The notes: a model not told the origin generated them from the letters alone. A stretch of DNA of 56,884 bases from Pseudomonadota bacterium (GCA_022563685.1 JADFMY010000006.1:1-56884); one strand, 5' to 3'; positions 1-8,857 are shown, counted from the stretch's first letter. Made by a program: numbers and translations.

Positions 1-977
1 GATCGAAGTCTTGTACGATAGTGAAACGCCAGGCTGATCATGGCAATCAAACAGGTGGCGAGTAACCACGGTCGTGTCCAGTCGTAATCTACCTTATAAC
101 CCATCCAGCTGGACAGGGTTTCGTAGCGAAGAACACCTGCTTCCAGCGAGATTTCGTCCCCTGGCCGTAATTCAGTTCGTTTATCGCCGATGCGTATGAC
201 CAGGTGGTGTTGGTAAGGAATTCGAAAATTAAATGCTCGATTTTCAGGTAACAGGTCTTCCTCGATGACCAGCATGGTCCAGATTTTTTGTTGTGAACCC
301 GGCAGGCTCCATTCTCTGGCCTGTTTATATCGATGAATAGGGTAGGCAGGCAGGTGTACACTGCCCAGTTGTGGCGGGCTGCCATCTGCCGGAAACCACC
401 GGAATAACGGGGAATAACCCTTGTTATGGGTGGTATAAAAGCGGTAATGACCGAGCACCAACGGGACCTGATCTCCAATTTCGATAATCGGTGCATTGGC
501 TGGATCGCCACCGAGTCGAATACGGTTCAACGTGGCGTCGCGTTTGATGCCTTTATGATAGTTAATATCGAAACCCAGATTGGTGAATCTTTCGCTGCCG
601 AGCTGGTAGTCGTGCCAGATGCCAGCCTGCACATTTTCCAGTCGCCCGTCGAACTCTTCCATACTGCCGAGTTCCAGGGTGCCTTTGAGGTAGGTCAGCT
701 GCCCCAGCATTGCCAGAATGACCAGGAAGAACAGCGAAAAATGGAATACCAGAAGCGCCGTTCGATTGGCAAAAGCCCCGCGTACCAACAGCAGGGCGAT
801 GAAATTAATCATTAATAGAACGGTGGGCGCCAGTAACACCGCCAGCCGCATATCGCCCGGTAGATACTGGTACAGAACGACCGCGATGAAAAGCAGGATC
901 AACGATGCCAGCGTGAGCCTGGCCGATGACAGTACCGCGGTTATGCCCCGGCCCGCGCTATTAAGGTAGATTCCCAC
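1..977 (-). CDS. resB: ResB-like cytochrome c biogenesis protein (C-terminus cut by window edge)
   Basis: About 325 residues are visible, starting at a GTG that overlaps the end of the 11-heme gene by 17 bases. Three hydrophobic segments come first (around residues 18-38, 42-65 and 68-92), the third containing FHFSLFF. A long hydrophilic, presumably periplasmic domain follows, then a fourth membrane segment with a His near its end (FHYRTRL) just before the window edge. This 3+1 layout is that of ResB/CcsB, the partner of CcsA/ResC in system II heme ligation to apocytochromes. A ccsA-like gene lies at 25804-26604 and a ResA-like thioredoxin at 17437-17991, which supports the call. No other product is obvious; the exact start is uncertain because no strong ribosome site is seen. 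Confidence 0.75.
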   Translation of the reverse strand, partial: MGIYLNSAGRGITAVLSSARLTLASLILLFIAVVLYQYLPGDMRLAVLLAPTVLLMINFIALLLVRGAFANRTALLVFHFSLFFLVILAMLGQLTYLKGTLELGSMEEFDGRLENVQAGIWHDYQLGSERFTNLGFDINYHKGIKRDATLNRIRLGGDPANAPIIEIGDQVPLVLGHYRFYTTHNKGYSPLFRWFPADGSPPQLGSVHLPAYPIHRYKQAREWSLPGSQQKIWTMLVIEEDLLPENRAFNFRIPYQHHLVIRIGDKRTELRPGDEISLEAGVLRYETLSSWMGYKVDYDWTRPWLLATCLIAMISLAFHYRTRLR

Positions 978-3375
978 AGGCTTCGTTGCCGTCGTCCATC
1001 CAGTTTGTTCCGCTTTCACCATTGCCCGGAGACCCCGCCGAACCGCAATCGCTTTCAATCCAGTTGCCACTGGTGGCAAAACTGCGGATCTTGAGTACCG
1101 CATTATTGTAATAGGGAGGATTGGTATAAGGCGTCTTAGTGTTGTTTCTCACCTGGGTTCCTGGCGGGAGCCCTGCTTCGGGCCCGACGTCATTAAGATT
1201 GACCAGAAAGGCCTTGTTTTTCCAGCCATGGGGCACTGCGACGTGACACCAGGAGCAGCGCACGCGATCAATTCTTTTTGCATGGACGGAATGCAGGTTA
1301 TCGTCCCCGTCGCCGCCAAATCCACTGGCGCCATCACCCTCGGTGGCGTAGAGCGTATAGCTGTGGCATTTAAAACACAGGTCGTTGGAATTATTCGTAC
1401 CTGTACTCGCATCCCAGTTACCCTTGAGAATAAAATTATTACTCGACCCATGTGGACCCCAGGGCTTACCATTTTCACCGCCACTTGGAACCACGGTACC
1501 CGAAGCGGTATCGGAGCCGTGGCAGTCGGAGCAGTACATGGTCTGGTTGCCGATATCGGCTGTATTATTCCAGGGACTAAGCCAGTTGTTGGCTCTGGCA
1601 TCGCGAATAGATGTTGTGCGGCCGGTAGGGCCCATGACGGGATGCCAGGAGCGATGGTTATTACTGCTATAAGCGGCGCTCGCACCTGAATCGGTAGTCG
1701 TCACCTGGCCCCTGTGGGTAACAGGCGCCTGAAATTCCATCGCCTGGTTGGTGTACTGGATCATACCGTTGGTGCCCGACGAGGTATTGCCGCCAGAGTC
1801 TCCCAGCATGGGTGGGTTACTACCGAAGGCATAGTCGGAATGACATTTCAGGCATATCTGGTACTCACGGGTGACATGAGCGTTATTGACCGCGATGTTG
1901 GCCCCGGTACCGCCATCGCCGGATTTTATGGTGTAGAGTAGCGGTAAAACATTCGGATCAAAATTTGCCGAGCCATAAGAAGGTTCAACCCCCCAAGAGC
2001 CTTTCAGCACGCCGGAGGCTATATTGGTATGGCCTGCGGCATGAAGATGGGTGCCCGCCACAGTACTGCCGGCATTATTGAACAGGCGATTTTTCGTCAC
2101 TCTATGCGGGTTGTGGCAATCCGTGCATTCAACATGACGGTTGCTATTGTTGAATTTTGTCTTGTCTTCGATAAGGTCAGCGTTCGTGATGTCGTGGGTT
2201 TCGGTAGCGGCTGGCTGATCATCCGTGGTGATGGGCATGTGCGTAAGCCCGAAGAAGAAATCGGTTTTAATATCAGGTACTTCAAAAGCAGCCCCTCCCT
2301 GGCCGACCAGTACGCCGCCATCGTTAGAGTGGCAGGTGTAGCAGGCTTCTTCCTGTGCGGCATTACCCCCGGTTTTGGGGCTGGACAGGCTGTCAGTACC
2401 CTCTCTGAGCAAACGTTCGGCCCCTATTACCGTATGCGTATCATGGCAGTTCAGGCAGGACGCCTTCCATACGGGTAGATTATCCGGGAATTCGCGCTGG
2501 CTGGAAGCGGTGGGGCTGTAAATCTCGTCGGCCACCGCTGAATCTGCATGCGCGGATGTAGACCATGCCTGCCCCAGTTTGTCGTGGCAGGCCAAACACA
2601 GGATATCATCAGCCTGACTGAAGCCGCCTCCTTGTGGAATGAACTCCTGGAAGCGATTTAAGCGCAGAAATTTGATGTTTTTGGTGACATCGTCGAAGTC
2701 ACGAATATGAGGATCATGGCAGCTGGTGCATTGTACCTTGTTTTTTTCCAGCGGTACTAAAGGCTTGCTTCCGGCAATGCGATTAGCGATATGAGTCTCG
2801 ATATCCGGATTTCGCAATTCGCCATCCAGAAGCGATAATGTACTGTCATAGGTAAAGGAAATCGGGTGATCATTGCTTAAATTGGTATCCAGCTTTCGAG
2901 TAAAGCCTGTGGTATCGCCTGCACCGAATGGAATTTTTCCACCCGCACTGGTGCCCGTCAGTTCGATGGTGACGTCAGTCTGGGAATTAACTACATTCAC
3001 CGAGCCTATGGCAATCGTGCCATCATGGCATGATAAGCACAGCTTGGAGCTGCCTCCCGGGGTGGCGGCGATATCATTGGCATCGATCGAAGCGGACTTA
3101 TAGGGCGTATAGCTTCCCCCGAAGGCCTGCCGATTCCACAGCGGGGCATTCGGTATGTCTGTCGCATGGTGCGGCGTATGGCAAAATACGCAAATCTGAC
3201 TTTCAGTGGTAGCAGTGACAGTACCGCTACCTGAAGTAGAGAAATTATGACTGGTGCCGGCCACATCCGAGATGGTCTTGGCCGAGAGAAAGCCGCTACT
3301 GTATAGCAGGACTCCCATGCCTACATAACAGGATAATAGAAGGGTTCGAAATCGCAGGGCGCCTGGAAATGCCAT
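961..3375 (-). CDS. Secreted undecaheme c-type cytochrome
   Basis: About 804 residues with an N-terminal signal peptide and eleven CXXCH heme sites: CVFCH, CLSCH, CTSCH, CLACH, CLNCH, CYTCH, CTDCH, CLKCH, CSDCH, CFKCH and CSWCH. Many extra His residues, often as CxxCHxPH, could be distal ligands. The first ~270 residues repeat the layout of the tetraheme protein at 11741-12511: an early SHN, then CVFCHTPH, CLSCHDGT, a DHP, CTSCHDPH and CLACH. It looks like a tetraheme module extended by seven more hemes. The ATG at 3375 overlaps the stop of the upstream NHL lipoprotein (TGATG), so the two are translationally coupled. It is probably periplasmic or extracellular and carries electrons across or beyond the outer membrane. 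The specific partner is inferred from context only. Confidence 0.88.
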   Translation of the reverse strand: MAFPGALRFRTLLLSCYVGMGVLLYSSGFLSAKTISDVAGTSHNFSTSGSGTVTATTESQICVFCHTPHHATDIPNAPLWNRQAFGGSYTPYKSASIDANDIAATPGGSSKLCLSCHDGTIAIGSVNVVNSQTDVTIELTGTSAGGKIPFGAGDTTGFTRKLDTNLSNDHPISFTYDSTLSLLDGELRNPDIETHIANRIAGSKPLVPLEKNKVQCTSCHDPHIRDFDDVTKNIKFLRLNRFQEFIPQGGGFSQADDILCLACHDKLGQAWSTSAHADSAVADEIYSPTASSQREFPDNLPVWKASCLNCHDTHTVIGAERLLREGTDSLSSPKTGGNAAQEEACYTCHSNDGGVLVGQGGAAFEVPDIKTDFFFGLTHMPITTDDQPAATETHDITNADLIEDKTKFNNSNRHVECTDCHNPHRVTKNRLFNNAGSTVAGTHLHAAGHTNIASGVLKGSWGVEPSYGSANFDPNVLPLLYTIKSGDGGTGANIAVNNAHVTREYQICLKCHSDYAFGSNPPMLGDSGGNTSSGTNGMIQYTNQAMEFQAPVTHRGQVTTTDSGASAAYSSNNHRSWHPVMGPTGRTTSIRDARANNWLSPWNNTADIGNQTMYCSDCHGSDTASGTVVPSGGENGKPWGPHGSSNNFILKGNWDASTGTNNSNDLCFKCHSYTLYATEGDGASGFGGDGDDNLHSVHAKRIDRVRCSWCHVAVPHGWKNKAFLVNLNDVGPEAGLPPGTQVRNNTKTPYTNPPYYNNAVLKIRSFATSGNWIESDCGSAGSPGNGESGTNWMDDGNEACGNLP

Positions 3376-4463
3376 CAATTCTCGCCCAGATATTGGAAGA
3401 TGGAAATTCGACTGTTCAGCATGTCAGAAACAAACAACCTGTCGTTACTATCGATCCAGACACCGGTAGGTTGAGAAAATTGTCCCGCCAGGGCGCCCGA
3501 GCCACCAATAGACATCAATAACTCGCCCATAGGGTTAAATATCAGCAGGTGGTCATAATAACTTTCAGTCACATAGATATTACCGTCTGAATCCACCGCT
3601 ATACCCTTGGGACGGGTAAAATTACCGATATAAAGTCCTCGCTGACCGATTATTTTGATGCTTTCATCCGCATCGTTAAAAATCTGTATGCGTGCATTCA
3701 GTGAATCGGCAACATAGAGTTTATCATCGTGGTAATTCAAAAAGGTAGGGTGGTTGAATTCCCCCGGGTTTGATCCCCTGGCGCCCATAACATCCAGCAA
3801 TGCACCCTGGAGGTTGAATATCTTGATATTATCGGCTTTGGTATCGCTGACAAACACGCGTTTACGTAAAGGGTCGTAGGCGATACCGGTGGGTCTTTGC
3901 AGGATTTCTGCACCCAGGGTGTTAATGAGCTGGCCTTCCTCGGTAAAAACATACACCAGGCCCTGTTCGGAATCTGTCACCAGAATAGTGTTTTCAGCAA
4001 TGGCAATGCCGACGGGGCTTTTAAAGGGTATATTCAGTTCAGCTTCATTCCAGATAAAAAATTCGCCAGATTTTTCATCAAACACAAAGACCGCCTGTCG
4101 GCCGGGGTCAGCCACATAAATTCGGCCTTTGTCATCAACGGCTCCATGCTGGGGGCGCAGGAGGTTGATCAGTGGTATAGATTCGCTTTCAAGACCCACG
4201 AGTGCGGAAAAAAATCGTGACAGGGCGCTGCCTTTTTTTTTGTCAGACTTCGCCCGACTGGATTCACCACGTATATCGCCGATATAGATATAACGGGGTG
4301 TTTGTGGCGGACGTGGCCATACTTGCAACTGACCAGGCTGAAGGTTATTCGCGGGCATGCTAAACATGAGCTTGTCTGGTGTGGTGGCACAGGCGTTTAA
4401 CAGGCATACCATCAGACCGGCTGTAGCAGCCAAACGGACCCTGGCCAGGGATTTTTTTACCAT
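3375..4463 (-). CDS. NHL-repeat beta-propeller lipoprotein
   Basis: 362 residues with a signal peptide and lipobox (LLNAC) around residue 25, then about six NHL-type repeats (for example LYVADSLNARIQIF, IYVTESYYDHLLIF, LFVSDMLNSRISIF). This predicts a six-bladed propeller on a lipid-anchored protein. It is a distant paralogue of the NHL lipoprotein at 13794-14900. The start overlaps the end of the triheme gene by 7 bases and the stop overlaps the 11-heme gene, so it sits inside the operon. Such propellers bind proteins or surfaces and have no enzymatic motif here. A role as a scaffold or docking protein for the cytochromes is inference. Confidence 0.85.
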   Translation of the reverse strand: MVKKSLARVRLAATAGLMVCLLNACATTPDKLMFSMPANNLQPGQLQVWPRPPQTPRYIYIGDIRGESSRAKSDKKKGSALSRFFSALVGLESESIPLINLLRPQHGAVDDKGRIYVADPGRQAVFVFDEKSGEFFIWNEAELNIPFKSPVGIAIAENTILVTDSEQGLVYVFTEEGQLINTLGAEILQRPTGIAYDPLRKRVFVSDTKADNIKIFNLQGALLDVMGARGSNPGEFNHPTFLNYHDDKLYVADSLNARIQIFNDADESIKIIGQRGLYIGNFTRPKGIAVDSDGNIYVTESYYDHLLIFNPMGELLMSIGGSGALAGQFSQPTGVWIDSNDRLFVSDMLNSRISIFQYLGEN

Positions 4464-4867
4464 CTTCCCGGGCCTGAGGTCTGATTACTACCGCGTATGC
4501 CGCTTTTTAAACCAGGTTTACCAGAATGACAAAGATCGCAGTTCTCTGTTGACCAGGCAATTTCTCCGTTGTGGCACATCCCGCAAAACTTGCCATCTGT
4601 GATATCGCCCATAGTCATATCATTACTTCCGGCACGCATTTCAAAACCCAGTTCGTAGTGACAGACCTTGCAGCGAAAACGTATTCGATGAAACCAGTGA
4701 GGAAAGATAACTGGCCGAACACCTTCCTGGTCTGAGCGTTTATTAATAACCACATCGGCATACTCAGCATACACGGGCGCGATGAATAAAATACTCAGTA
4801 CCAGGAATAATCCGGATAAAGAATTACGAACACCCTGGTTGAGCCAGGTTAATAGCCAATGACTCAT
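4457..4867 (-). CDS. Triheme c7-type cytochrome (type A, copy 1)
   Basis: 136 residues, signal peptide ending near PVYA, then a small domain with three heme sites CKVCH, CGMCH and CDLCH. The motif FPHWFHRIRF precedes the first heme and supplies two His likely to be distal ligands. It is close to the protein at 8435-8857, sharing VVIN..SD..G.RPVIFPHWFH and CHNGEIAWS.ENC.LCHS. The mature protein has only two His besides the three CXXCH ones, so one heme may not be bis-His. ATGA overlap with the stop of the gene at 4864 indicates coupling. Likely a periplasmic electron shuttle. Confidence 0.85.
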   Translation of the reverse strand: MSHWLLTWLNQGVRNSLSGLFLVLSILFIAPVYAEYADVVINKRSDQEGVRPVIFPHWFHRIRFRCKVCHYELGFEMRAGSNDMTMGDITDGKFCGMCHNGEIAWSTENCDLCHSGKPGLKSGIRGSNQTSGPGRW

Positions 4868-5403
4868 TTGGGTTGCACTCCGGGCTTACCGGTAAAAGTC
4901 CTTCGGGCCACACTGTGGCAGCGTAGACATTCGGTCAATGGAAAAGCGACCGCGCCATGACAGCGGCCACAGTATTCTCCATTAAGAATAGCGAACATAT
5001 TAATGGGATTGGCGCCTACTTTTTCCTTGAAAATACTGTCATGACAATTATCACAATCCAGCCACTCTGTATGACTAAGGTGGGGAAATCTGACCAGGGA
5101 CATTTCACCCGTATTTTCAAGAATAATATCCATGTCCAGTATTTTCACTTTGGTCACTGAAAACAGATTAGACCTTGGTTCAATGTATTTGTCTCGCAAT
5201 GCATCCACCCAGGAAACCATATTCCCTGTAGTATCAGGCGGGAGCAGTATCAGGGCCTCGGACGGTTCCTGCAATAATTCGATGGCCGGTGACTGGGGGT
5301 CATGCAACCCGTCATCGGCCAACAGTTTCCATGTCTGTTTTGCAGCCAACAGGGCGCCTGAAATTAAAATCAGGACAATCAACAGGAGGCGTATTATATT
5401 CAT
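4864..5403 (-). CDS. Triheme c7-type cytochrome (type B, copy 1), membrane-anchored or secreted
   Basis: 179 residues with an N-terminal hydrophobic segment (residues 4-22), a linker, and a C-terminal triheme domain with CDNCH, CGRCH and CLRCH. FPHLSHTEWLDC before heme 1 provides two probable distal His. The last ~125 residues match the C-terminal part of the fused cytochrome at 7500-8429 (HDP, SWVDAL/DWGKAL, HTEWLDC, GAN.I.M..IL, CG.CHG.VAFP..EC). Unlike that protein it has no class-I domain, so it is either an ancestral form or a truncated duplicate. Lies 15 bases after the helical protein gene. Confidence 0.83.
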   Translation of the reverse strand: MNIIRLLLIVLILISGALLAAKQTWKLLADDGLHDPQSPAIELLQEPSEALILLPPDTTGNMVSWVDALRDKYIEPRSNLFSVTKVKILDMDIILENTGEMSLVRFPHLSHTEWLDCDNCHDSIFKEKVGANPINMFAILNGEYCGRCHGAVAFPLTECLRCHSVARRTFTGKPGVQPK

Positions 5404-5418
5404 TGTTAAGTTGGTGGG

Positions 5419-6270
5419 TTATCCAGGAATATAGATACCGGCACTGCGTATCGATCTAACCAGTTGTTTGGTGGATTGTTCCAGCAGTTTGATCGCATCT
5501 TCATATTTTTCATCCTGGGCGGACTGTTCTGCCTGGATTCTCAGTAGTTTTGCCGAGTGGGTAAATTTGGTTACCATCTCCTGAACATAGGTTGACCTGG
5601 CTTTTCCATTTACTAACAACTTTACCAGCATTTTGTGGGTATTATTCCGGTCTATCTCGTACTCGTATTCTTCTTCTGGCGCGGCAAAATTGAGGCTTCT
5701 TACCAACGTCTGACCGCCACGTAAAGACTCAATAGATACTTTAATTAAGTGGTAAGCCTTGTCGAGTTCTTTTTTAGCCAGGATGTGCTTACCATTTTTT
5801 ACAAATTTATCGGCTTTCGTCATTAGCCCGACGAGTTGTTTGTTGGTTTTTTCTTTACTACTAAATTCCTTTTGCTCATCAGCAATACGATTAAATGCCT
5901 TGTTCAGCGTATTGACAGAATCTTTCCGCTTATCGAAATCCAGCTTTAATTTAGCATCGCCTGCGCTCGAAGGCGTTGCCAGGCGGATCGCCATAAACAT
6001 GCTTTTAGCCGATTGATCTAACAGGGTAGATCCTGCTGAATTATTGCCCAGCCTGAATGCATTCTTCGCCTGAATAAATAGGTCTTTCGCTTTTAGATGT
6101 AAGACTTTCACTTTGGGATTGTCGCTTTTTAAAACTTGTTGGGCGCCAGAGGAGGTATCAATCAACTTGTCCAGGAAATTGGCTCGCGAGTCTACCGGGG
6201 GAGCGCCAGAAAAGCCTGCTGGGCTAATCAGCAATAAAGATAAGAGGGTAAGGAAACGAAATATATTCAT
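5419..6270 (-). CDS. Secreted helical protein of unknown family (copy 1)
   Basis: 283 residues from the ATG chosen here; a TTG 15 bases upstream is also in frame. A signal peptide is followed by an almost all-helical, Lys/Glu/Ala-rich protein without cysteines or recognisable enzyme motifs. It is a paralogue of the next gene upstream (6288-7157): both have a central [LF]xFxxPEEEY[ED]Y motif followed by a basic residue and Asn, and both end with an SxxSAxI-type helix and a short hydrophobic tail. The repeating helix pairs resemble TPR-like or four-helix scaffolds but I cannot assign a family. Position between two cytochrome blocks suggests a structural or chaperone role for them. Confidence 0.7.
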   Translation of the reverse strand: MNIFRFLTLLSLLLISPAGFSGAPPVDSRANFLDKLIDTSSGAQQVLKSDNPKVKVLHLKAKDLFIQAKNAFRLGNNSAGSTLLDQSAKSMFMAIRLATPSSAGDAKLKLDFDKRKDSVNTLNKAFNRIADEQKEFSSKEKTNKQLVGLMTKADKFVKNGKHILAKKELDKAYHLIKVSIESLRGGQTLVRSLNFAAPEEEYEYEIDRNNTHKMLVKLLVNGKARSTYVQEMVTKFTHSAKLLRIQAEQSAQDEKYEDAIKLLEQSTKQLVRSIRSAGIYIPG

Positions 6271-6287
6271 AGAAAATTGTCTCAAAA

Positions 6288-7157
6288 TTAAATTCTTATA
6301 CCCATTATTATCAGGGCACTAGATAAATCCCTTATTGACTGGTCGAGTATCTGTATCGCCGTCTCGTGCTGATCGCTTTCTTCCCTGATGCGCGCATCTT
6401 TCGTTGCGGCCTTGCTCCGCTCAAGATACACATCGATCAATTTCAGTGTTTGTTCATGGAAAGTATTTTCGTTTAATACCTTTTCAACCAAATCGAGAAA
6501 GTGCTGGTTTCGTTTTAACATGTAATCGTATTCTTCCTCAGGGGTATCGAACCTAAGGCCATAAACCACGGTGCTCTCATGCTTCAATTTCTGCAGAAGC
6601 TTTGTTTTAAGGTTGTAAACCCTGTGTAAAATTGAACTGGCCTGGTCGTATTCCTGGGCTTCGGCATGTTTTTTTATCTGATCCAGTAAACTGGTAATCC
6701 GTTCAGAGGTTTTATTGAGTAGTTCGTGATCGTCGGGTGATAACTCAGACCACTCGGGTAAAATAAAAGCTTCAACTCTTTTCAGGTTTTCATTATAGAG
6801 ATTCTGGCTGATAGACTTTTTACTCAGTAACTGAGACAAAGTGGTTACATCCCTCAACACATAATCGATGATTGCATTGGCTTCCAGCCAGTTTTGCTGC
6901 CTTACTTTATCGACTGCCAGTTGGTAATTGGATTGAGCAGTTTTCATCAAACTTAAAGCCTCCCTGTTTTCGCTTGACTCGATACGTTGAATTATTGGTG
7001 GATGGCTCAGCAGGTAGTACGCCATCTTGAATTTCTGCGAGAGTTGTTTGTTTTCCTCTCCAAAATCAAGCGACTGGAAATCTTGCATGATCAGGGTCTG
7101 AGCAATAACGGTATTAATATACAGATAGAATATAATCGAGTATTTCAGGTGGCGCAT
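6288..7157 (-). CDS. Secreted helical protein of unknown family (copy 2)
   Basis: 289 residues with a signal peptide ending near VIAQ, then a mostly helical, charged protein. The segment LRFDTPEEEYDYMLKRN (around residues 200-216) aligns with LNFAAPEEEYEYEIDRN of the neighbouring gene at 5419-6270; overall architecture and length are the same. No cysteine, heme site or catalytic motif is present. A clear ribosome site (AGAGGAA, 7167-7173) precedes the ATG, and a long hairpin (7176-7204) lies directly upstream of it, which could control translation or mark an mRNA end. Function unknown. Confidence 0.72.
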   Translation of the reverse strand: MRHLKYSIIFYLYINTVIAQTLIMQDFQSLDFGEENKQLSQKFKMAYYLLSHPPIIQRIESSENREALSLMKTAQSNYQLAVDKVRQQNWLEANAIIDYVLRDVTTLSQLLSKKSISQNLYNENLKRVEAFILPEWSELSPDDHELLNKTSERITSLLDQIKKHAEAQEYDQASSILHRVYNLKTKLLQKLKHESTVVYGLRFDTPEEEYDYMLKRNQHFLDLVEKVLNENTFHEQTLKLIDVYLERSKAATKDARIREESDQHETAIQILDQSIRDLSSALIIMGIRI

Positions 7158-7175
7158 AACACAAATTCCTCTTTA

Positions 7176-7456
7176 GGGAAGGTCTGATTTATTCAGGCCT
7201 TCCCGCAGTACATGGGCAGGTTTTTGCTCCTCGGCAATTGCTCCTGCATTGCTCTAATAAGTTACATCCATGTAACGATGCAAAACCTGCATTTCCCACA
7301 GGGCCTGCCCCGCGAGCTTCGCGAGTGCTTTGGGTATCCGTGTGGGTCACGTTCTGTCAAAATCGATGCCGTTAAGGCATTGATTTTGTGAGACAAACGA
7401 AAATCACATTTTTCGTTTGTCGTCCTCTGAGAATTCACGGATGAATTATTCAGAGG
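7176..7456. other. Intergenic array of strong hairpins
   Basis: The 342-base gap inside the cytochrome operon is full of inverted repeats and has no convincing gene. Seen: 7176-7204 (GGGAAGG-CTGA stem, 11 pairs with one bulge); 7216-7227 with 7280-7290 (GCAGGTTTTTGC / GCAAAACCTGC) enclosing 7261-7276 (GTTACAT-CC-ATGTAAC, perfect); 7358-7388 (13-pair stem with one G-T, loop GTTAA); 7392-7421 (GACAAACGAAAA, 12 perfect pairs, 6-base loop); and 7424-7456 (CCTCTGA plus AATTC stems). None has a clean T-tract on the minus strand. An mRNA processing or stability segment, a structured RNA, or a mobile repeat are all possible. Confidence 0.75.
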
Positions 7457-7499
7457 TTCTTTATACCCGCAACTAATTTTATTTTCTCTCAGCTTCAAA

Positions 7500-8429
7500 T
7501 TACTTGGACTGTGAATGACACTTGCGACACTCTGATACAGGGAAAGCAACCTTTCCATGGCACACGCCACATTGCTGACCCAGCAGTATGGAAGCCATGC
7601 TGATCTGGTTCGCACCTTTTTTCGGGATAAAAATTGCAGGATGGCAGTTAGAACAATCAAGCCATTCAGTATGTTGTTTATGTGGGTAGACAACATTGGG
7701 CATCGAACCTTTTACCTCTCGAACGATATTGAGGTCCATCAATACGGGTACTGTATCTGAATCCAGGAGGTCGTAGCGTGGAGCGATTTTACCATCATGC
7801 AATGCCTTGCCCCAGTCGACACGATTTCCCGACCTGGATTTAGGCAAATTTTGAAATGCAATTTTTGGCGCCTGCAGCATCTCAGTCCCGTCGTTTTCCG
7901 GATCGTGTATGCCATCTTTCATCGGTGGCGGGTTCCAGGCAGACGAGGGTTTCATTAAGCGGTTAAATTTATTTACATTATTGCCGGACTTGATTTTTTT
8001 ATTCTTTTTTTCCAGTTCCAGGGCTGCTTTATTTAGGGTCTTCCCGGGCTCCTGCTCACCGGTTTTTCCCGAATACTTTTCGAATCCCGACTGGCTCAAC
8101 ATGTATGAGATTGCAAATCTGATCTCTTCGTTTTTGATGGCAGGGTTACCGCCTTTCGCGGGCATATTCTTAAAACCGTTTATCGCGTGCTTAGCCAGGG
8201 TTTCAAAACCTTGCTGCTCGCGCGTGACCCAGTCACTGTTAGATCCGAGCTTAGGGGCTTCCAGTACTCCCGCAGCATGGCAGCCTGTGCAACTGAGATC
8301 ATAAACTTGCTTTCCGGTTTTTAAAACTTCTGCCGCCTGGGCATTATTTCCGTTAATAATCGCCAGCATCGCATAAAGTGCAATACCGATGGTAACAAGG
8401 GAATAAAAGGATTTGTTCAGAGGTTTCAT
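7500..8429 (-). CDS. Fused class-I plus triheme cytochrome c (four hemes)
   Basis: About 309 residues. After the signal peptide comes a class-I cytochrome c domain with CTGCH (near residue 46) and a likely Met ligand in GFKNMPAKGG. A charged linker follows, then a triheme c7-type domain with CSNCH, CGVCH and CRKCH, introduced by YPHKQHTEWLDC. The C-terminal part matches the protein at 4864-5403, so this gene joins a soluble monoheme domain to the triheme module. I chose the ATG at 8429, which has AAGGAG eight bases upstream, over the GTG at 8438. It follows the type A triheme gene after 5 bases. It probably bridges periplasmic donors and the outer-membrane cytochromes. Confidence 0.87.
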   Translation of the reverse strand: MKPLNKSFYSLVTIGIALYAMLAIINGNNAQAAEVLKTGKQVYDLSCTGCHAAGVLEAPKLGSNSDWVTREQQGFETLAKHAINGFKNMPAKGGNPAIKNEEIRFAISYMLSQSGFEKYSGKTGEQEPGKTLNKAALELEKKNKKIKSGNNVNKFNRLMKPSSAWNPPPMKDGIHDPENDGTEMLQAPKIAFQNLPKSRSGNRVDWGKALHDGKIAPRYDLLDSDTVPVLMDLNIVREVKGSMPNVVYPHKQHTEWLDCSNCHPAIFIPKKGANQISMASILLGQQCGVCHGKVAFPVSECRKCHSQSK

Positions 8430-8434
8430 GGTAT

Positions 8435-8857
8435 TCACTCCTTTTTACCATCTTTATTATTGCCAGATTCCGCCTTTTTTGATCGGGCCATTAATTTTGA
8501 AATTGTGCTTTCGTGTACCTGGGTTTTTGTACCGGGTTTTGCGGAGTGGCATAAATTGCAGTTCTCCACTGACCAGGCAATTTCGCCATTATGGCAGGCA
8601 CCACAGTATTTACCGTCAATAATATGGAGCATGTTCATTTTGTTCCCACCAGCCTTGAATTCAAATCCAAGGTCGGCATGACAGACCTTGCAACGGAACC
8701 GAATCCGATGAAACCAGTGAGGAAATATTACCGGTCTCATGCCGGCTTCATCCGAAAAGTTGTTAATCACTACATCGCCATATTCAGCCCGGGCCAGGGA
8801 CGAAAAAAATATCAAACTGGGTATTAAAACTATTAATATCTTGAAACTGGTCCGCAT
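8435..8857 (-). CDS. Triheme c7-type cytochrome (type A, copy 2)
   Basis: 140 residues: signal peptide (to about ARAEYG), then CKVCH, CGACH and CNLCH. FPHWFHRIRFRC is identical to the copy at 4457-4867, and the rest of the heme domain is highly similar; the Lys-rich tail differs. A good ribosome site (AGGAGC) precedes the ATG. It lies 14 bases downstream of the outer-membrane barrel gene, which places it as the possible inner partner of that barrel. The triheme fold is that of small periplasmic c7 cytochromes; the direct partner is inferred. Confidence 0.86.
   Translation of the reverse strand: MRTSFKILIVLIPSLIFFSSLARAEYGDVVINNFSDEAGMRPVIFPHWFHRIRFRCKVCHADLGFEFKAGGNKMNMLHIIDGKYCGACHNGEIAWSVENCNLCHSAKPGTKTQVHESTISKLMARSKKAESGNNKDGKKE

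Noticed and set aside
1149-3266. Several overlapping open frames within the 11-heme cytochrome gene
   Set aside because: All are shadows of a gene whose heme motifs define the true frame.
7262-7696. Open frame on the minus strand across the hairpin region
   Set aside because: It runs through palindromes and out of frame through the cytochrome gene; no protein features.
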